From Comamonas sp. lk (GTDB lineage: Bacteria; Pseudomonadota; Gammaproteobacteria; Burkholderiales; Burkholderiaceae_C), in contig CAMELV010000010.1 of assembly GCA_945925985.1 (NCBI GenBank), positions 1 through 64,000 on the forward strand: a DNA stretch of 64,000 nt. Direction: 5' to 3'. The position numbers were made by a program, and so were the translations under genes. Positions 8,987 through 18,197 of this stretch are shown piece after piece; within the stretch, counting starts at the first letter, position 1, and the number at the start of each line of letters is the position of its first letter. The notes beneath the pieces are model-generated. The model saw nothing but the letters and a program-made list of their open reading frames with translations, searched no databases and was not told the origin of the DNA.

Positions 8987-10135
8987 TTGACTGATAGCAA
9001 AACACCCCGTCGTCGTAGTCTGCTCAAAGGCGTTGCGGTTGCCGCTGGCGCCATGTCCGCCCCCATGATCGCCAAGGCGCAGGCCGGCCCGATCTCCATG
9101 CGCTGGCAGAGCACTTGGCCGGCCAAAGACATCTTTCACGAGTATGCATTGGATTACGCCAAGAAGGTGAACGACATGACCGGCGGTGACCTCAAGATCG
9201 AAGTCCTGCCAGCGGGCGCCGTGGTACCAGCCTTTGGTTTGCTAGAGGCCGTGTCCAAGGGCACGCTCGATGGCGGGCACGGTGTGTTGGGTTACCACTA
9301 CGGCAAGCAGAATGCCTTGGCGCTCTGGAACTCTGGCCCGGCCTTCGGCATGGACGCCAATATGGTCCTGGCTTGGCACAAGTACGGCGGCGGCGAGCAG
9401 TTGCTGGCCAAGCTGTATGCCTCGATTGGCGGCAATGTGCAGTCTTTCCTGTACGGCCCCATGGCGACTCAGCCGCTGGGTTGGTTCAAAAAGCCGATCA
9501 CCAAGGCAGAAGACTTCAAGGGTCTGAAATTCCGCACCAACGGCCTGGCCATTGACCTGTTCACGGCCATGGGTGCAGCGGTGAATGCCCTGCCCGGCGG
9601 CGAGATCGTACCGGCTATGGACCGCGGTCTGCTCGACGGTGCAGAGTTCAACAATGCCTCATCGGATCGCTTACTCGGTTTCCCTGATGTGTCCAAGGTT
9701 TGCATGCTGCAAAGCTACCACCAGAGTGCGGAAACCTTCGAGATCATGTTCAACAAGACCAAGTACGATGCGCTGCCGCCCAAAATGAAGGCCATCATTG
9801 CCGGCGCCACCGAGGCCGCTTCGGCCGAGATGTCCTGGAAAGCCATTGACCGTTACTCCAAGGACTACATCGAGTTGCAGACCAAAGACAAGGTCAAGTT
9901 CTACAAGACGCCCGACTCCATTTTGCAAGCCCAGCTCAAGCTGTGGGATGCCATCCTTGAGAAGAAATCGGCTGAAAATCCACTCTTCAAGGAAGTTGTA
10001 GAGTCGCAGAAGGCGTTTGCCGAGCGCGCCGTCAAATGGGACCAAGACACTTATGTGAGCCGCCGTATGGCAGTAAGCCATTTCTTCAGTGCCAAGAAGG
10101 CGGCGCCTACCAAAGCGGCGCCTAAAAAGGCCTGA
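8987..10135 (+). CDS. dctP: TRAP transporter substrate-binding protein (DctP family)
   Basis: Periplasmic binding protein of ~382 residues. Start chosen at TTG 8987 because GGAG (8977-8980) lies six bases upstream; a TTG at 8975 would include that ribosome-binding site in the gene. The N-terminus is a twin-arginine-like signal (TPRRRSLLKGVAVAAG, cleavage after AKAQA). The body matches DctP proteins (MRWQSTWPAKDIF; WFKKPITKAEDFKGLKFR with the conserved Arg). The C-terminus has an odd Lys/Ala/Pro repeat tail (KKAAPTKAAPKKA). It heads a dctP-dctQ-dctM operon. The ligand is unknown; related proteins bind carboxylates or sugar acids. Confidence 0.9.
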   Translation: MTDSKTPRRRSLLKGVAVAAGAMSAPMIAKAQAGPISMRWQSTWPAKDIFHEYALDYAKKVNDMTGGDLKIEVLPAGAVVPAFGLLEAVSKGTLDGGHGVLGYHYGKQNALALWNSGPAFGMDANMVLAWHKYGGGEQLLAKLYASIGGNVQSFLYGPMATQPLGWFKKPITKAEDFKGLKFRTNGLAIDLFTAMGAAVNALPGGEIVPAMDRGLLDGAEFNNASSDRLLGFPDVSKVCMLQSYHQSAETFEIMFNKTKYDALPPKMKAIIAGATEAASAEMSWKAIDRYSKDYIELQTKDKVKFYKTPDSILQAQLKLWDAILEKKSAENPLFKEVVESQKAFAERAVKWDQDTYVSRRMAVSHFFSAKKAAPTKAAPKKA

Positions 10136-10156
10136 TTTTCCTCGCGGGTCGAATCA

Positions 10157-10194
10157 TCAGCCATCCGAACCTGATTCGGATGGCTGAGTTTTTT
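10157..10194 (+). terminator. intrinsic terminator-like hairpin between dctP and dctQ
   Basis: A perfect 12-bp stem, CAGCCATCCGAA (10158-10169) with TTCGGATGGCTG (10175-10186), a 5-nt loop, and six T (10189-10194) just after. It lies inside the TRAP operon, 15 bp before the dctQ start. Such a partial terminator would give more binding protein than permease, as is common for periplasmic uptake systems. Confidence 0.8.
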
Positions 10195-10208
10195 AGTGAG
10201 AGCGCTTC

Positions 10209-10835
10209 ATGCAAAAATTATTACTGGCTGTTGATAAGCTCAGTACGGTGATCGGGCAAGCCTTTTCATGGCTGATCGTCGTACTGACGCTGCTCATCAC
10301 CTGGGAAGTGTTCTCACGCTACGCGCTGGACAACCCGCACCCCTGGGCCTTTGACGTGATGAGCATGCTGTACGGCTCGGTGTTCATGATGGCGGGTGCT
10401 TACACGTTGTCCAAAAATGGGCATGTCCGGGGCGATGTGCTGTACGGGTTTTTTCCGCCGCGACTGCAAGCCGGTCTGGACTTGGCCTTGTACATCCTGT
10501 TCTTTATTCCGGGGGTTGTGGCGATGGCTTGGGCCGGTTATAACTTTGCCGCTGAGTCCTGGGCCATCAATGAGCACTCCAATATCACGGCTAACGGCCC
10601 GCCGGTCTACCCTTTTAAAACCATCATCCCGATTGCCGGCACCATTTTGTTGGCACAGGGCCTGGTGGAGATCGTGCGCTGCATTGTTTGCCTGCAGCAG
10701 GGTGCCTGGCCGTCTCGGGGGCAGGACGTCGAGGAAGTCGACGTTGAGAAGCTGAAAGAAATGGTGCACGTCAAAGACGAAGATATTGCCCAACTGGGTG
10801 CGCTACAGCCAGCCTCTTCGGGGAATCGAAAATGA
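10209..10835 (+). CDS. dctQ: TRAP transporter small permease (DctQ family)
   Basis: A 208-residue inner-membrane protein with four predicted transmembrane segments (around residues 15-37, 50-70, 90-115 and 135-160), the usual TRAP small subunit. The conserved TWEVFSRY motif is present in the first helix region. A soluble, charged C-terminal tail of about 45 residues extends beyond the membrane part. Its last codons overlap the dctM start by 4 bp (ATGA), indicating translational coupling. Confidence 0.9.
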   Translation: MQKLLLAVDKLSTVIGQAFSWLIVVLTLLITWEVFSRYALDNPHPWAFDVMSMLYGSVFMMAGAYTLSKNGHVRGDVLYGFFPPRLQAGLDLALYILFFIPGVVAMAWAGYNFAAESWAINEHSNITANGPPVYPFKTIIPIAGTILLAQGLVEIVRCIVCLQQGAWPSRGQDVEEVDVEKLKEMVHVKDEDIAQLGALQPASSGNRK

Positions 10836-12808
10836 GAAAAGAAGTCTGGTTTGGCCTTTCCATCATGGCCGCCGTGGTTCTGGCCGCCTTTGTGCTGCTG
10901 CCGGCACCTTCTCAAATGACCAACGGCCACCTTGGCCTTTTGATGCTGGCGCTGGTGGTGGTGGCCATCATGCTTGGTTTCCCCACTGCCTTCACTTTGA
11001 TGGGCATGGGCATGGTCTTCGCCTGGATTGCCTACCGCAGTCAAAACCCGGGTTTGGCGGTGCAGCAAACCCTGGACTTGATGGTGCAGCGCACTTATTC
11101 GGTGATGTCCAACGATGTCCTGATCTCGATCCCCCTGTTCGTCTTCATGGGCTATCTGATCGAGCGTGCCAACCTGATTGAGAAGCTGTTCAAGAGCATG
11201 CACCTCGCCACGGCTCGCGTGCCGGGTTCGCTGGCGGTGGCCACCATCATCACCTGCGCCATTTTTGCCACGGCCACCGGTATCGTGGGCGCGGTGGTGA
11301 CGCTGATGGGCTTGCTGGCTCTGCCGGCCATGCTGCGGGCGGGCTACAGCGTGCAGCTGTCGGCGGGCGCCATCACGGCGGGTGGTTGTCTGGGCATCCT
11401 GATTCCGCCGTCGGTGATGTTGATCGTGTATGGCGCCACCGCTGGCGTGTCGGTGGTCAAGCTTTACGCCGGGGCGTTTTTCCCAGGCATCATGCTGGCT
11501 TCCCTGTACGTGGTGTATGTGGTGGTGGTCGCCAAGCTCAAACCCCATCTGGCGCCGCCGATGTCGGCTGAAGACCGTCGCGTGCCACTGCCCGAATTTG
11601 CCCAGATCGTGTCAAGCAGTGTGAGCGAAAGGGTGCTCCCGGGCCTGATTGGCGCCATCAAAGGCAAACGCAACAGCGCGGTACCGCTGCGCAGCCTGCT
11701 CAGTCACCTGGGCATTGCGGTGTTGCCGGCGCTGGCGGTGGCCCTGATCATGGGCACCGTCTATTTCAAGGTGACTGCGCCTTTGGTGGAAGAAGCCTCT
11801 GAAGGTGTGGTGGCGATGGGTGCTGCTGCTACCGGCGTGCCCGAGGAGGAGGAAAAAAGTGTTAGCGGACTGGCAGAGCCTGAGGAAGATGGAGGCCTGA
11901 AGCCGCCCCCCGGCGCTGCCGACACGAAGGCCGAGGCGGCCTCTGAGCCGGTCGCTGCGACCAACCCGGCAACGCCAGCTGAACCTCCCAAGGCAGCGGT
12001 AGCCGAGCCTGCATCCAAGGCGGTTGCCGAGCCCTCAGCCGTGCCGCAGCGACTGCCTCCGCCGGTGAGTTTCTGGGTCGCTTTGGCCAGTTGCGCCGTG
12101 GCACTCGCCATTTTTTATGCCTACTTCAGCTTCGCACGGCTTGAGATATTCAAGATGCTGCTCGGCTCGTTCTTCCCGCTGGCAGTGATGATTCTGGCGG
12201 TGTTGGGCACCATCGTATTCGGTCTTGCGACGCCCACTGAAGCAGCGGCCATGGGCTCCATGGGCGGCTTGCTGCTGGCAGCGGCCTACCGGCGGCTCAA
12301 TATGACGGTGATGAGGGAGTCGGTCTACCTGACCGCCAAGACCAGCGCCATGGTGTGCTGGCTGTTTGTGGGCTCCAGCATTTTCTCTGCCGCGTTTGCG
12401 CTGCTGGGCGGTCAGGAGCTGATCAACCAGTGGGTGCTGTCGCTCAACATGACGCCAGTGCAGTTCATGATTTTGGCCCAGGTGGTGATTTTCTTATTGG
12501 GCTGGCCACTGGAGTGGACCGAGATCATCGTGATCTTCATGCCCATCTTCATCCCCCTGCTGCCGCACTTTGGCATTGATCCGCTGTTTTTTGGGTTGCT
12601 GGTGGCACTGAACCTGCAAACTGCGTTCTTGAGCCCGCCGGTGGCGATGGCAGCCTTCTACTTGAAGGGGGTGAGTCCGCCGCACGTGACCCTGAACCAG
12701 ATCTTTGCCGGTATGTTGCCCTTCATGGCTATTCAGGTCCTGGCCATTTTTCTGTTGTACCAGTTCCCGGCCATTGGCCTGTGGTTGCCGCAAATGCTCT
12801 ACAAATGA
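10832..12808 (+). CDS. dctM: TRAP transporter large permease with a ~210-residue insertion
   Basis: A 658-residue DctM-family permease, against about 430 residues in usual members. Residues 1-~235 and ~455-658 match the family (AGGCLGILIPPSVMLIVYG; FGLATPTEAAAMG; QTAFLSPPVAMAAFYLKG). Between them lies an insertion containing two extra hydrophobic segments flanking a Pro/Ala/Glu-rich linker (residues ~320-410, AEPASKAVAEPSAVP-like). The frame is intact throughout, so this is an expanded form rather than a broken gene. Long DctM variants with such an insertion exist in other betaproteobacteria; the function of the insert is unknown. Confidence 0.88.
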   Translation: MRKEVWFGLSIMAAVVLAAFVLLPAPSQMTNGHLGLLMLALVVVAIMLGFPTAFTLMGMGMVFAWIAYRSQNPGLAVQQTLDLMVQRTYSVMSNDVLISIPLFVFMGYLIERANLIEKLFKSMHLATARVPGSLAVATIITCAIFATATGIVGAVVTLMGLLALPAMLRAGYSVQLSAGAITAGGCLGILIPPSVMLIVYGATAGVSVVKLYAGAFFPGIMLASLYVVYVVVVAKLKPHLAPPMSAEDRRVPLPEFAQIVSSSVSERVLPGLIGAIKGKRNSAVPLRSLLSHLGIAVLPALAVALIMGTVYFKVTAPLVEEASEGVVAMGAAATGVPEEEEKSVSGLAEPEEDGGLKPPPGAADTKAEAASEPVAATNPATPAEPPKAAVAEPASKAVAEPSAVPQRLPPPVSFWVALASCAVALAIFYAYFSFARLEIFKMLLGSFFPLAVMILAVLGTIVFGLATPTEAAAMGSMGGLLLAAAYRRLNMTVMRESVYLTAKTSAMVCWLFVGSSIFSAAFALLGGQELINQWVLSLNMTPVQFMILAQVVIFLLGWPLEWTEIIVIFMPIFIPLLPHFGIDPLFFGLLVALNLQTAFLSPPVAMAAFYLKGVSPPHVTLNQIFAGMLPFMAIQVLAIFLLYQFPAIGLWLPQMLYK

Positions 12809-12827
12809 GGCGGAAAAGGCGATACCA

Positions 12828-12843
12828 TTGACGTTTACGTCAA
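12828..12843 (+). promoter_or_regulatory. LiuR-like operator upstream of icmF
   Basis: TTGACGTTTACGTCAA is a perfect inverted repeat of 7 bp around a 2-bp centre, followed directly by another CGTCAA half-site (12844-12849). It closely resembles the palindromes bound by LiuR, the MerR-family regulator of branched-chain amino acid catabolism in proteobacteria. It lies ~55 bp before the icmF start, where it could overlap a promoter. No liuR gene is in the window. Confidence 0.6.
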
Positions 12844-12897
12844 CGTCAATGTGTGCCGCTGCGATATCGCTGAGCAGCGGCCCGATGGAGCCCTGCC

Positions 12898-15800
12898 ATG
12901 ACCGACCTGTCTGCCGAATATAAAGCCCTGGCCAATTACCGGCCCACGCACAAAGTGCGCTTCGTGACCGCTGCCAGCCTGTTCGACGGCCATGACGCGG
13001 CCATCAATATCATGCGCCGCATCCTGCAGGGCATGGGCGCCGAGGTGATCCACTTGGGACACAACCGCAGTGTGGACGAGGTGGTGACAGCCGCACTGCA
13101 AGAGGACGCACAGGGCATCGCCATCAGCTCTTACCAGGGCGGCCACGTGGAGTACTTCAAGTACATGGTGGACCTGCTGCGGGCGCGCGGTGGCGCCCAT
13201 ATTCAGGTGTTTGGTGGCGGTGGCGGGGTGATTGTGCCGCCGGAGATTCGCGAGTTGCAAGCCTACGGCGTGGCCCGCATTTTCAGCCCGGAAGACGGTC
13301 AGCGCATGGGCCTGGCCGGCATGATTGGCGAGATGGTGATGCGCTGCGACCAAGACCTGACGCCGCACGCCCCCACTGAATTGACGGCGCTTCAAGGCCA
13401 CGGCGAGATGGCCTGGCGGTCACTGGCGCAGTGGATTACTGCTGTCGAAAATGAGCAGGCAAATCCGGCTCTAGCCTCGGAGATACGGGCCTTGGCTGCT
13501 ACAAAAAAGATACCTGTGGTGGGCATCACCGGTACCGGTGGCGCTGGCAAGTCCAGCCTGACCGATGAGCTGATTCGTCGGCTGCGCCTGGACCAGGATG
13601 ACCGTTTGCGTGTGGCGGTGATCAGCATTGACCCCAGCCGCCGCAAAAGCGGTGGCGCCCTGCTGGGCGACCGTATTCGCATGAACGCAATGGCGCCGTG
13701 GGCCGGCGGCCCACGCGTGTTTATGCGCAGCCTGGCCACGCGTGACTTTGGCTCCGAGATCAGCGCAGCGCTGCCCGACGTGATTGCGGCTTGCAAGGTG
13801 GCCGGTTTTGATCTGGTGGTGGTGGAGACGTCTGGCATTGGCCAGGGCGACGCGGCGATCGTGCCCCATGTGGATGTGCCGCTGTATGTGATGACGCCCG
13901 AGTTTGGCGCGGCCAGCCAGCTGGAAAAGATTGACATGCTCGACTTTGCAGAATTTGTGGCCATCAACAAGTTTGACCGCAAAGGCTCGCTTGATGCCCT
14001 GCGCGATGTGGCCAAGCAGGTGCAGCGCAACAAAGAGGCCTGGACCACACCCTTGACCGACATGCCGGTGTTTGGCACCATGGCGGCCCGCTTCAATGAT
14101 GACGGCGTGACCGCGCTGTACCAGGCGCTGCTGCAACGTCTGGCTGCGCTGGGCCTGCCGGTGCAGCCCTCGCGCTTGCCGCAGGTGGCGGTGCGCCACA
14201 GCACCAACCAGACGCCGGTGGTGCCCGCAGCGCGCACCCGCTACCTGGCCGAGATCAGCGACACCGTGCGTGGCTACAAGGTCCGTGGGCGCAGCCAGGC
14301 CCGGCTGGCGCGTGAAATCCAGCAGTTGCGCGAATCAGCCCGCATGCTCAGGGAAGCGGATGCCACCAAGACCCGCGCCGCGGAGGCCGTGCTGGACCTG
14401 GCCAGCCAACGTGACGCGCACCTGGGTGCCGCTGAGCGCAAGCTGCTGGCACAGTGGCCGGCGATGCAGGCCGCCTATGCCGGCGACGAGTTCGTGGTGA
14501 CAATCCGCGATAAGGAAATCCGCACCGCGCTCACCACCAAGTCGCTCAGCGGTACCACCATCCGCAAGGTGGCGCTGCCGCAGTACGAGGACCACGGTGA
14601 AATTCTGAAGTGGCTGATGCTGGACAACGTGCCCGGCAGCTACCCCTACACCGCCGGCACCTTTGCCTTCAAGCGTGAGGGCGAGGACCCGACCCGTATG
14701 TTTGCCGGAGAGGGCGACGCCTTTCGCACCAACACCCGCTTCAAGCTGCTGAGCGCAGGCATGGCGGCCAAGCGCCTGTCCACCGCGTTTGACTCGGTCA
14801 CGCTGTATGGCAACGACCCCGACCCGCGGCCAGACATTTACGGCAAGGTGGGTAACTCGGGCGTATCCATCGCCACGCTGGACGACATGAAGGTGCTGTA
14901 CAGCGGGTTCGATCTGTGCAGCCCCTCCACCAGCGTCAGCATGACCATCAACGGCCCGGCGCCCAGCATTTTGGCAATGTTCATGAACACGGCGATTGAC
15001 CAGAACATTGACAAGTTCAGGGCTGACAATGGCCGCGAGCCGACCGAGACTGAGCTGGCCAACATCCGCGAATGGGTGCAAGAAAACGTGCGTGGCACGG
15101 TGCAGGCCGACATTCTTAAAGAAGACCAGGGCCAGAACACCTGCATTTTCAGCACCGAGTTCAGCCTGAAGGTGATGGGCGACATTGCCCAGTACTTTGT
15201 GCACAACCGGGTGCGCAACTTTTACTCGGTGTCGATCAGCGGATACCACATTGCCGAGGCCGGTGCCAACCCGATCAGCCAGCTGGCCTTCACCCTCAGC
15301 AATGGCTTTACCTTTGTCGAGGCCTATCTGGCGCGCGGCATGCACATTGATGACTTCGCACCCAATTTGAGCTTTTTCTTCAGCAACGGCATGGACCCCG
15401 AGTACACCGTGATGGGCCGGGTGGCCCGGCGCATCTGGGCGGTTGCCATGAAAGAAAAATACGGCGCCAACGAGCGCAGCCAGAAGCTCAAGTACCACAT
15501 CCAGACCAGCGGCCGCAGCCTGCATGCGCAGGAGATCCAGTTCAATGACATCCGCACCACGCTGCAGGCGCTGATCGCCATCTACGACAACTGCAACAGC
15601 CTGCACACCAATGCCTTTGACGAGGCCATCACGACGCCTACCGAAGACTCGGTGCGCCGGGCGATGGCGATCCAGCTCATCATCAACCGCGAATGGGGCT
15701 TGGCCAAGAACGAGAACCCGTCGCAGGGTGCCTTCATCATCGAAGAGCTGACTGAGCTGCTTGAAGAGGCGGTCTTGACCGAGTTTGAACGCATCGCCGA

Positions 15801-16191
15801 GCGTGGCGGCGTGCTGGGCGCCATGGAAACTGGCTATCAGCGGGGCAGGATTCAGGACGAGTCCATGCACTACGAGATGCTCAAACACACCGGCGAGCTG
15901 CCCATCATTGGCGTCAACACCTTCCGCAACCCGCACGGTGACGCCGTGCTGGACAAGCTTGAACTCGCCCGCTCGACTGACGAAGAAAAGCAGAACCAGC
16001 TCACGCGCCTGGCCGACTTTCATGCCCTGCACGCCAGTGAGGCGCCGGCTATGCTGCATCGCCTGCAGCAGGCGGTGATCGAGAACCAAAATGTGTTTGA
16101 AGTGCTGATGGACGCGGTGCGAGTCTGCTCGCTGGGGCAGATCACCAATGCCTTGTTTGAGGTGGGCGGGCAATACCGACGTAACATGTAA
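12898..16191 (+). CDS. icmF: fused isobutyryl-CoA mutase
   Basis: A 1097-residue adenosylcobalamin enzyme interconverting isobutyryl-CoA and n-butyryl-CoA. Domains in order: B12-binding (residues ~15-150, [16 protein letters not shown] with the cobalt-ligand DxHxxG-type region), a MeaB/MeaI-like G-protein chaperone (~205-420; Walker [24 protein letters not shown]), then the mutase TIM barrel (~540-1097; [25 protein letters not shown]). Full length for IcmF. It has a LiuR-like operator upstream, consistent with a role in valine or butyrate metabolism. A copy of the window's interspersed repeat falls in the linker before the G-domain (residues ~188-206). Confidence 0.97.
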   Translation: MTDLSAEYKALANYRPTHKVRFVTAASLFDGHDAAINIMRRILQGMGAEVIHLGHNRSVDEVVTAALQEDAQGIAISSYQGGHVEYFKYMVDLLRARGGAHIQVFGGGGGVIVPPEIRELQAYGVARIFSPEDGQRMGLAGMIGEMVMRCDQDLTPHAPTELTALQGHGEMAWRSLAQWITAVENEQANPALASEIRALAATKKIPVVGITGTGGAGKSSLTDELIRRLRLDQDDRLRVAVISIDPSRRKSGGALLGDRIRMNAMAPWAGGPRVFMRSLATRDFGSEISAALPDVIAACKVAGFDLVVVETSGIGQGDAAIVPHVDVPLYVMTPEFGAASQLEKIDMLDFAEFVAINKFDRKGSLDALRDVAKQVQRNKEAWTTPLTDMPVFGTMAARFNDDGVTALYQALLQRLAALGLPVQPSRLPQVAVRHSTNQTPVVPAARTRYLAEISDTVRGYKVRGRSQARLAREIQQLRESARMLREADATKTRAAEAVLDLASQRDAHLGAAERKLLAQWPAMQAAYAGDEFVVTIRDKEIRTALTTKSLSGTTIRKVALPQYEDHGEILKWLMLDNVPGSYPYTAGTFAFKREGEDPTRMFAGEGDAFRTNTRFKLLSAGMAAKRLSTAFDSVTLYGNDPDPRPDIYGKVGNSGVSIATLDDMKVLYSGFDLCSPSTSVSMTINGPAPSILAMFMNTAIDQNIDKFRADNGREPTETELANIREWVQENVRGTVQADILKEDQGQNTCIFSTEFSLKVMGDIAQYFVHNRVRNFYSVSISGYHIAEAGANPISQLAFTLSNGFTFVEAYLARGMHIDDFAPNLSFFFSNGMDPEYTVMGRVARRIWAVAMKEKYGANERSQKLKYHIQTSGRSLHAQEIQFNDIRTTLQALIAIYDNCNSLHTNAFDEAITTPTEDSVRRAMAIQLIINREWGLAKNENPSQGAFIIEELTELLEEAVLTEFERIAERGGVLGAMETGYQRGRIQDESMHYEMLKHTGELPIIGVNTFRNPHGDAVLDKLELARSTDEEKQNQLTRLADFHALHASEAPAMLHRLQQAVIENQNVFEVLMDAVRVCSLGQITNALFEVGGQYRRNM
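13460..13514 (-). repeat. interspersed repeat, copy 2 (inside icmF)
   Basis: On the minus strand: GGTATCTTTTTTGTAGC (17 nt, 13514-13498), exactly 21 nt of spacer (13497-13477), then GGCTAGAGCC (13476-13467) and a short tail. Layout and key blocks match the other copies, though the first module is the most degenerate. It is in frame within the linker between the B12 and G domains and encodes part of [16 protein letters not shown]. The linker does not look unusually long, so gradual convergence rather than insertion is possible. Confidence 0.5.
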
Positions 16192-16220
16192 AGTCTGCAA
16201 CCCCGCGAATCTGGGCCCGT

Positions 16221-17057
16221 TTGGACACCATTTACATCATTGCTGCCTTGTGCAGCGCACTGCTCCACGCCACATGGAACGCAGGCGTCAAGTCCACCGG
16301 GCAGCATGCGGCGGTGATGACCGGTCAAATGCAGGTGGCGGCCTTGGTCGGCCTGCCGGTGCTGTTTTTTGTTGGCATGCCCAATTTGGCGTCACTGGGC
16401 TGGATCGCCGCCTCGGCCCTGTTTAACGTGCTGGGCCTGAGGGCCATCTTGCGTGCCTACGACCATGGTGAGTTCGGGCTGGTTTACCCCATGTCGCGTG
16501 CCATCATGATCATGCTGGTAGTGCCACTGTCTACCCTGCTGGCGCAGGAGCAGCTTCCTATGGGCGTCATGCTGGGCATCGGGCTCATCGTCACAGCGCT
16601 GACCATGCTGGCCCTGGGCGCGCGGCACGGCAACGATTTCTCCCGCCACGTCTTGATTTGGACCGGCGTGGGCGGGGTCTTGAGTGCCTGTACCGTGCTG
16701 ATTGACGCCCATGGCATTCGGCAGTCCGGCTCGCCGTTTGCCTACGGCTGCATCGTCGCGATTGTCAACGCAGCCAACATGACATGGCAGCAGCGTCGGG
16801 TGCCTAGCCTGTTTGCCACGATCCGTCAGCACGCTGGCGTCACCCTGTGGTCGGGGGCGCTGTCGATGGCGTCATACCTGCTCATTGTCTGGGTGTTCAG
16901 CAAGGCGCCGATTGCGGGTGCAGCGGCCTTGCGCGATACCAGCTCGGTGTTTGCGGTGCTGATCGCCATGGTCTTCATGAAAGAGGCGATTAACCGGGCT
17001 AAGCTGTTGGCGGTGGCCCTCGCCATCGCCGCCATTCCCTTGATGCGCCTGACCTGA
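16221..17057 (+). CDS. EamA/DMT-superfamily transporter
   Basis: A 278-residue integral membrane protein with about nine to ten hydrophobic helices arranged as two EamA-like halves, as in drug/metabolite exporters. The start is a TTG at 16221 (MDTIYIIAALCSALLHATWNAG); the conserved LHATWN motif of the first helix lies right after it and no ATG is available nearby, so the start is probable. A weak GGGCC is the only upstream purine stretch. Located 29 bp after icmF and possibly cotranscribed. The exported compound is unknown. Confidence 0.85.
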   Translation: MDTIYIIAALCSALLHATWNAGVKSTGQHAAVMTGQMQVAALVGLPVLFFVGMPNLASLGWIAASALFNVLGLRAILRAYDHGEFGLVYPMSRAIMIMLVVPLSTLLAQEQLPMGVMLGIGLIVTALTMLALGARHGNDFSRHVLIWTGVGGVLSACTVLIDAHGIRQSGSPFAYGCIVAIVNAANMTWQQRRVPSLFATIRQHAGVTLWSGALSMASYLLIVWVFSKAPIAGAAALRDTSSVFAVLIAMVFMKEAINRAKLLAVALAIAAIPLMRLT

Positions 17058-17086
17058 CGGGCTGCGCCACCAGCTCGGGCGGAGCT

Positions 17087-17254
17087 TTAGCCGCCCTGGT
17101 GCGGACGCTTGCCGGGGTTCTTTTTGTTGTTGGTGGCGGTGCCACGCTCTAGGCTGCGCTTTTGGCCGCGCGGTGCGGTGAAGCACACGCCCTTGGGTGG
17201 CACAGGCCGGGGGGTGGCCAGGCGGTCGGCTTCAGTACGGAATTCTTTGGGCAT
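17087..17254 (-). CDS. small basic hypothetical protein
   Basis: A 55-residue, Lys/Arg/Pro-rich protein starting MPKEFRTEADRLATPR. A GGAG eight bases upstream of the ATG supports translation. It contains no recognisable domain, no signal and no membrane segment; the C-terminal half (NNKKNPGKRPHQGG) is strongly basic and probably disordered, so a nucleic-acid or ribosome contact is conceivable. It converges with the DMT gene, and a GC-rich imperfect hairpin around 17062-17105 lies between them. Confidence 0.5.
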   Translation of the reverse strand: MPKEFRTEADRLATPRPVPPKGVCFTAPRGQKRSLERGTATNNKKNPGKRPHQGG

Positions 17255-17389
17255 GACGCTCACTCCAGATATTTGTGGCAAAAACCGGATTATCCCTGCT
17301 TCCGACGCCTGATCGGCAGCTGCCGCCCAGGTGACTGTCAACTCGGTGTCTCGTCGCTTAAGCTGATGTTTCAACAAGGGGCTTTTTTC

Positions 17390-18154
17390 ATGAACAATTT
17401 GTTTTCATTGCAGGGCCGCACCGCCCTGATCACCGGCGGCTCGCGGGGTATCGGCCGAATGATTGCCGCTGGTTTTCTGGCCCAGGGCGCACGGGTCTAC
17501 ATCTCGGCGCGCAAGGCTTCCGTCTGCGACCAGACCGCCGCAGAGCTGGGTGAGTTGGGCCACTGTGTCTCGCTGCCTGCCGATGTCTCCAGCGTCGCCG
17601 GCGCAAAAGCACTGGCCGTGGCCTATGCAGCCCATGAGCCGCTACTCGACATCCTGGTCAATAACGCCGGCGCGGCCTGGGGCGCGCCGTTTGACGACTT
17701 TCCTGAAAGTGGCTGGGATAAGGTGGTGGACCTGAACCTGAAGGCGCCGTTTTTTCTGACGCAGGCGCTGGCGGGCCATTTGCGCCTGGCTGGCCAACAG
17801 CGGGTGGCCAAGGTCATCAATATCGCCTCCATCGATGGCCTGTCGGTCAACCCGCAGGAAACCTATTCTTATGCAGGCAGCAAGGCGGGCCTGGTGCACC
17901 TGACGCGCCGCATGGCCTTGCGCCTGATTCAAGACAATATCGCTGTGACCGCGATTGCCCCGGGGGCCTTTGCCTCCGAGATGAACCGCGACGCGCGTGA
18001 CCGGGCTGACGAGGTGTCGGCCCACATTCCGGCGGGCCGCATCGGGGTGGACGAGGATATGGCCGGCGCGGCGATTTACTTGGCTTCGCGCGCCGGCGAC
18101 TACGTGGTGGGCGAAACCCTGGTGGTCGACGGCGGCGTCACACTCAAGCGCTGA
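17390..18154 (+). CDS. SDR family NAD(P)-dependent oxidoreductase
   Basis: A 254-residue short-chain dehydrogenase. Seen: the cofactor motif TGGSRGIGR (residues ~14-22), NNAGAAWG, and the catalytic YAGSK. Start taken at the ATG at 17390 (MNNLFSLQGRTALITGG), which has AAGGGG about nine bases upstream; an ATG at 17365 would add eight residues. The overall pattern resembles 3-oxoacyl-ACP or gluconate 5-dehydrogenase-like members, but the substrate cannot be assigned. It stands alone between two small genes. Confidence 0.9.
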   Translation: MNNLFSLQGRTALITGGSRGIGRMIAAGFLAQGARVYISARKASVCDQTAAELGELGHCVSLPADVSSVAGAKALAVAYAAHEPLLDILVNNAGAAWGAPFDDFPESGWDKVVDLNLKAPFFLTQALAGHLRLAGQQRVAKVINIASIDGLSVNPQETYSYAGSKAGLVHLTRRMALRLIQDNIAVTAIAPGAFASEMNRDARDRADEVSAHIPAGRIGVDEDMAGAAIYLASRAGDYVVGETLVVDGGVTLKR

Positions 18155-18167
18155 TTGCGGGCCCCGC

Positions 18168-18189
18168 CGGGCGCCATAGATGGCGCCCG
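18168..18189. terminator. GC-rich hairpin between convergent genes
   Basis: CGGGCGCCAT (18168-18177) and ATGGCGCCCG (18180-18189) form a perfect 10-bp inverted repeat just after the SDR stop codon and before the end of the opposing small gene. No T-run follows on either strand, so it is a weak or factor-assisted terminator at best. Confidence 0.45.
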
Positions 18190-18197
18190 AAATAGAC

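Noticed and set aside
14335-16200. A 621-codon open frame on the minus strand
   Set aside because: It mirrors icmF on the opposite strand, has no recognisable domain and is explained by high GC at third codon positions.
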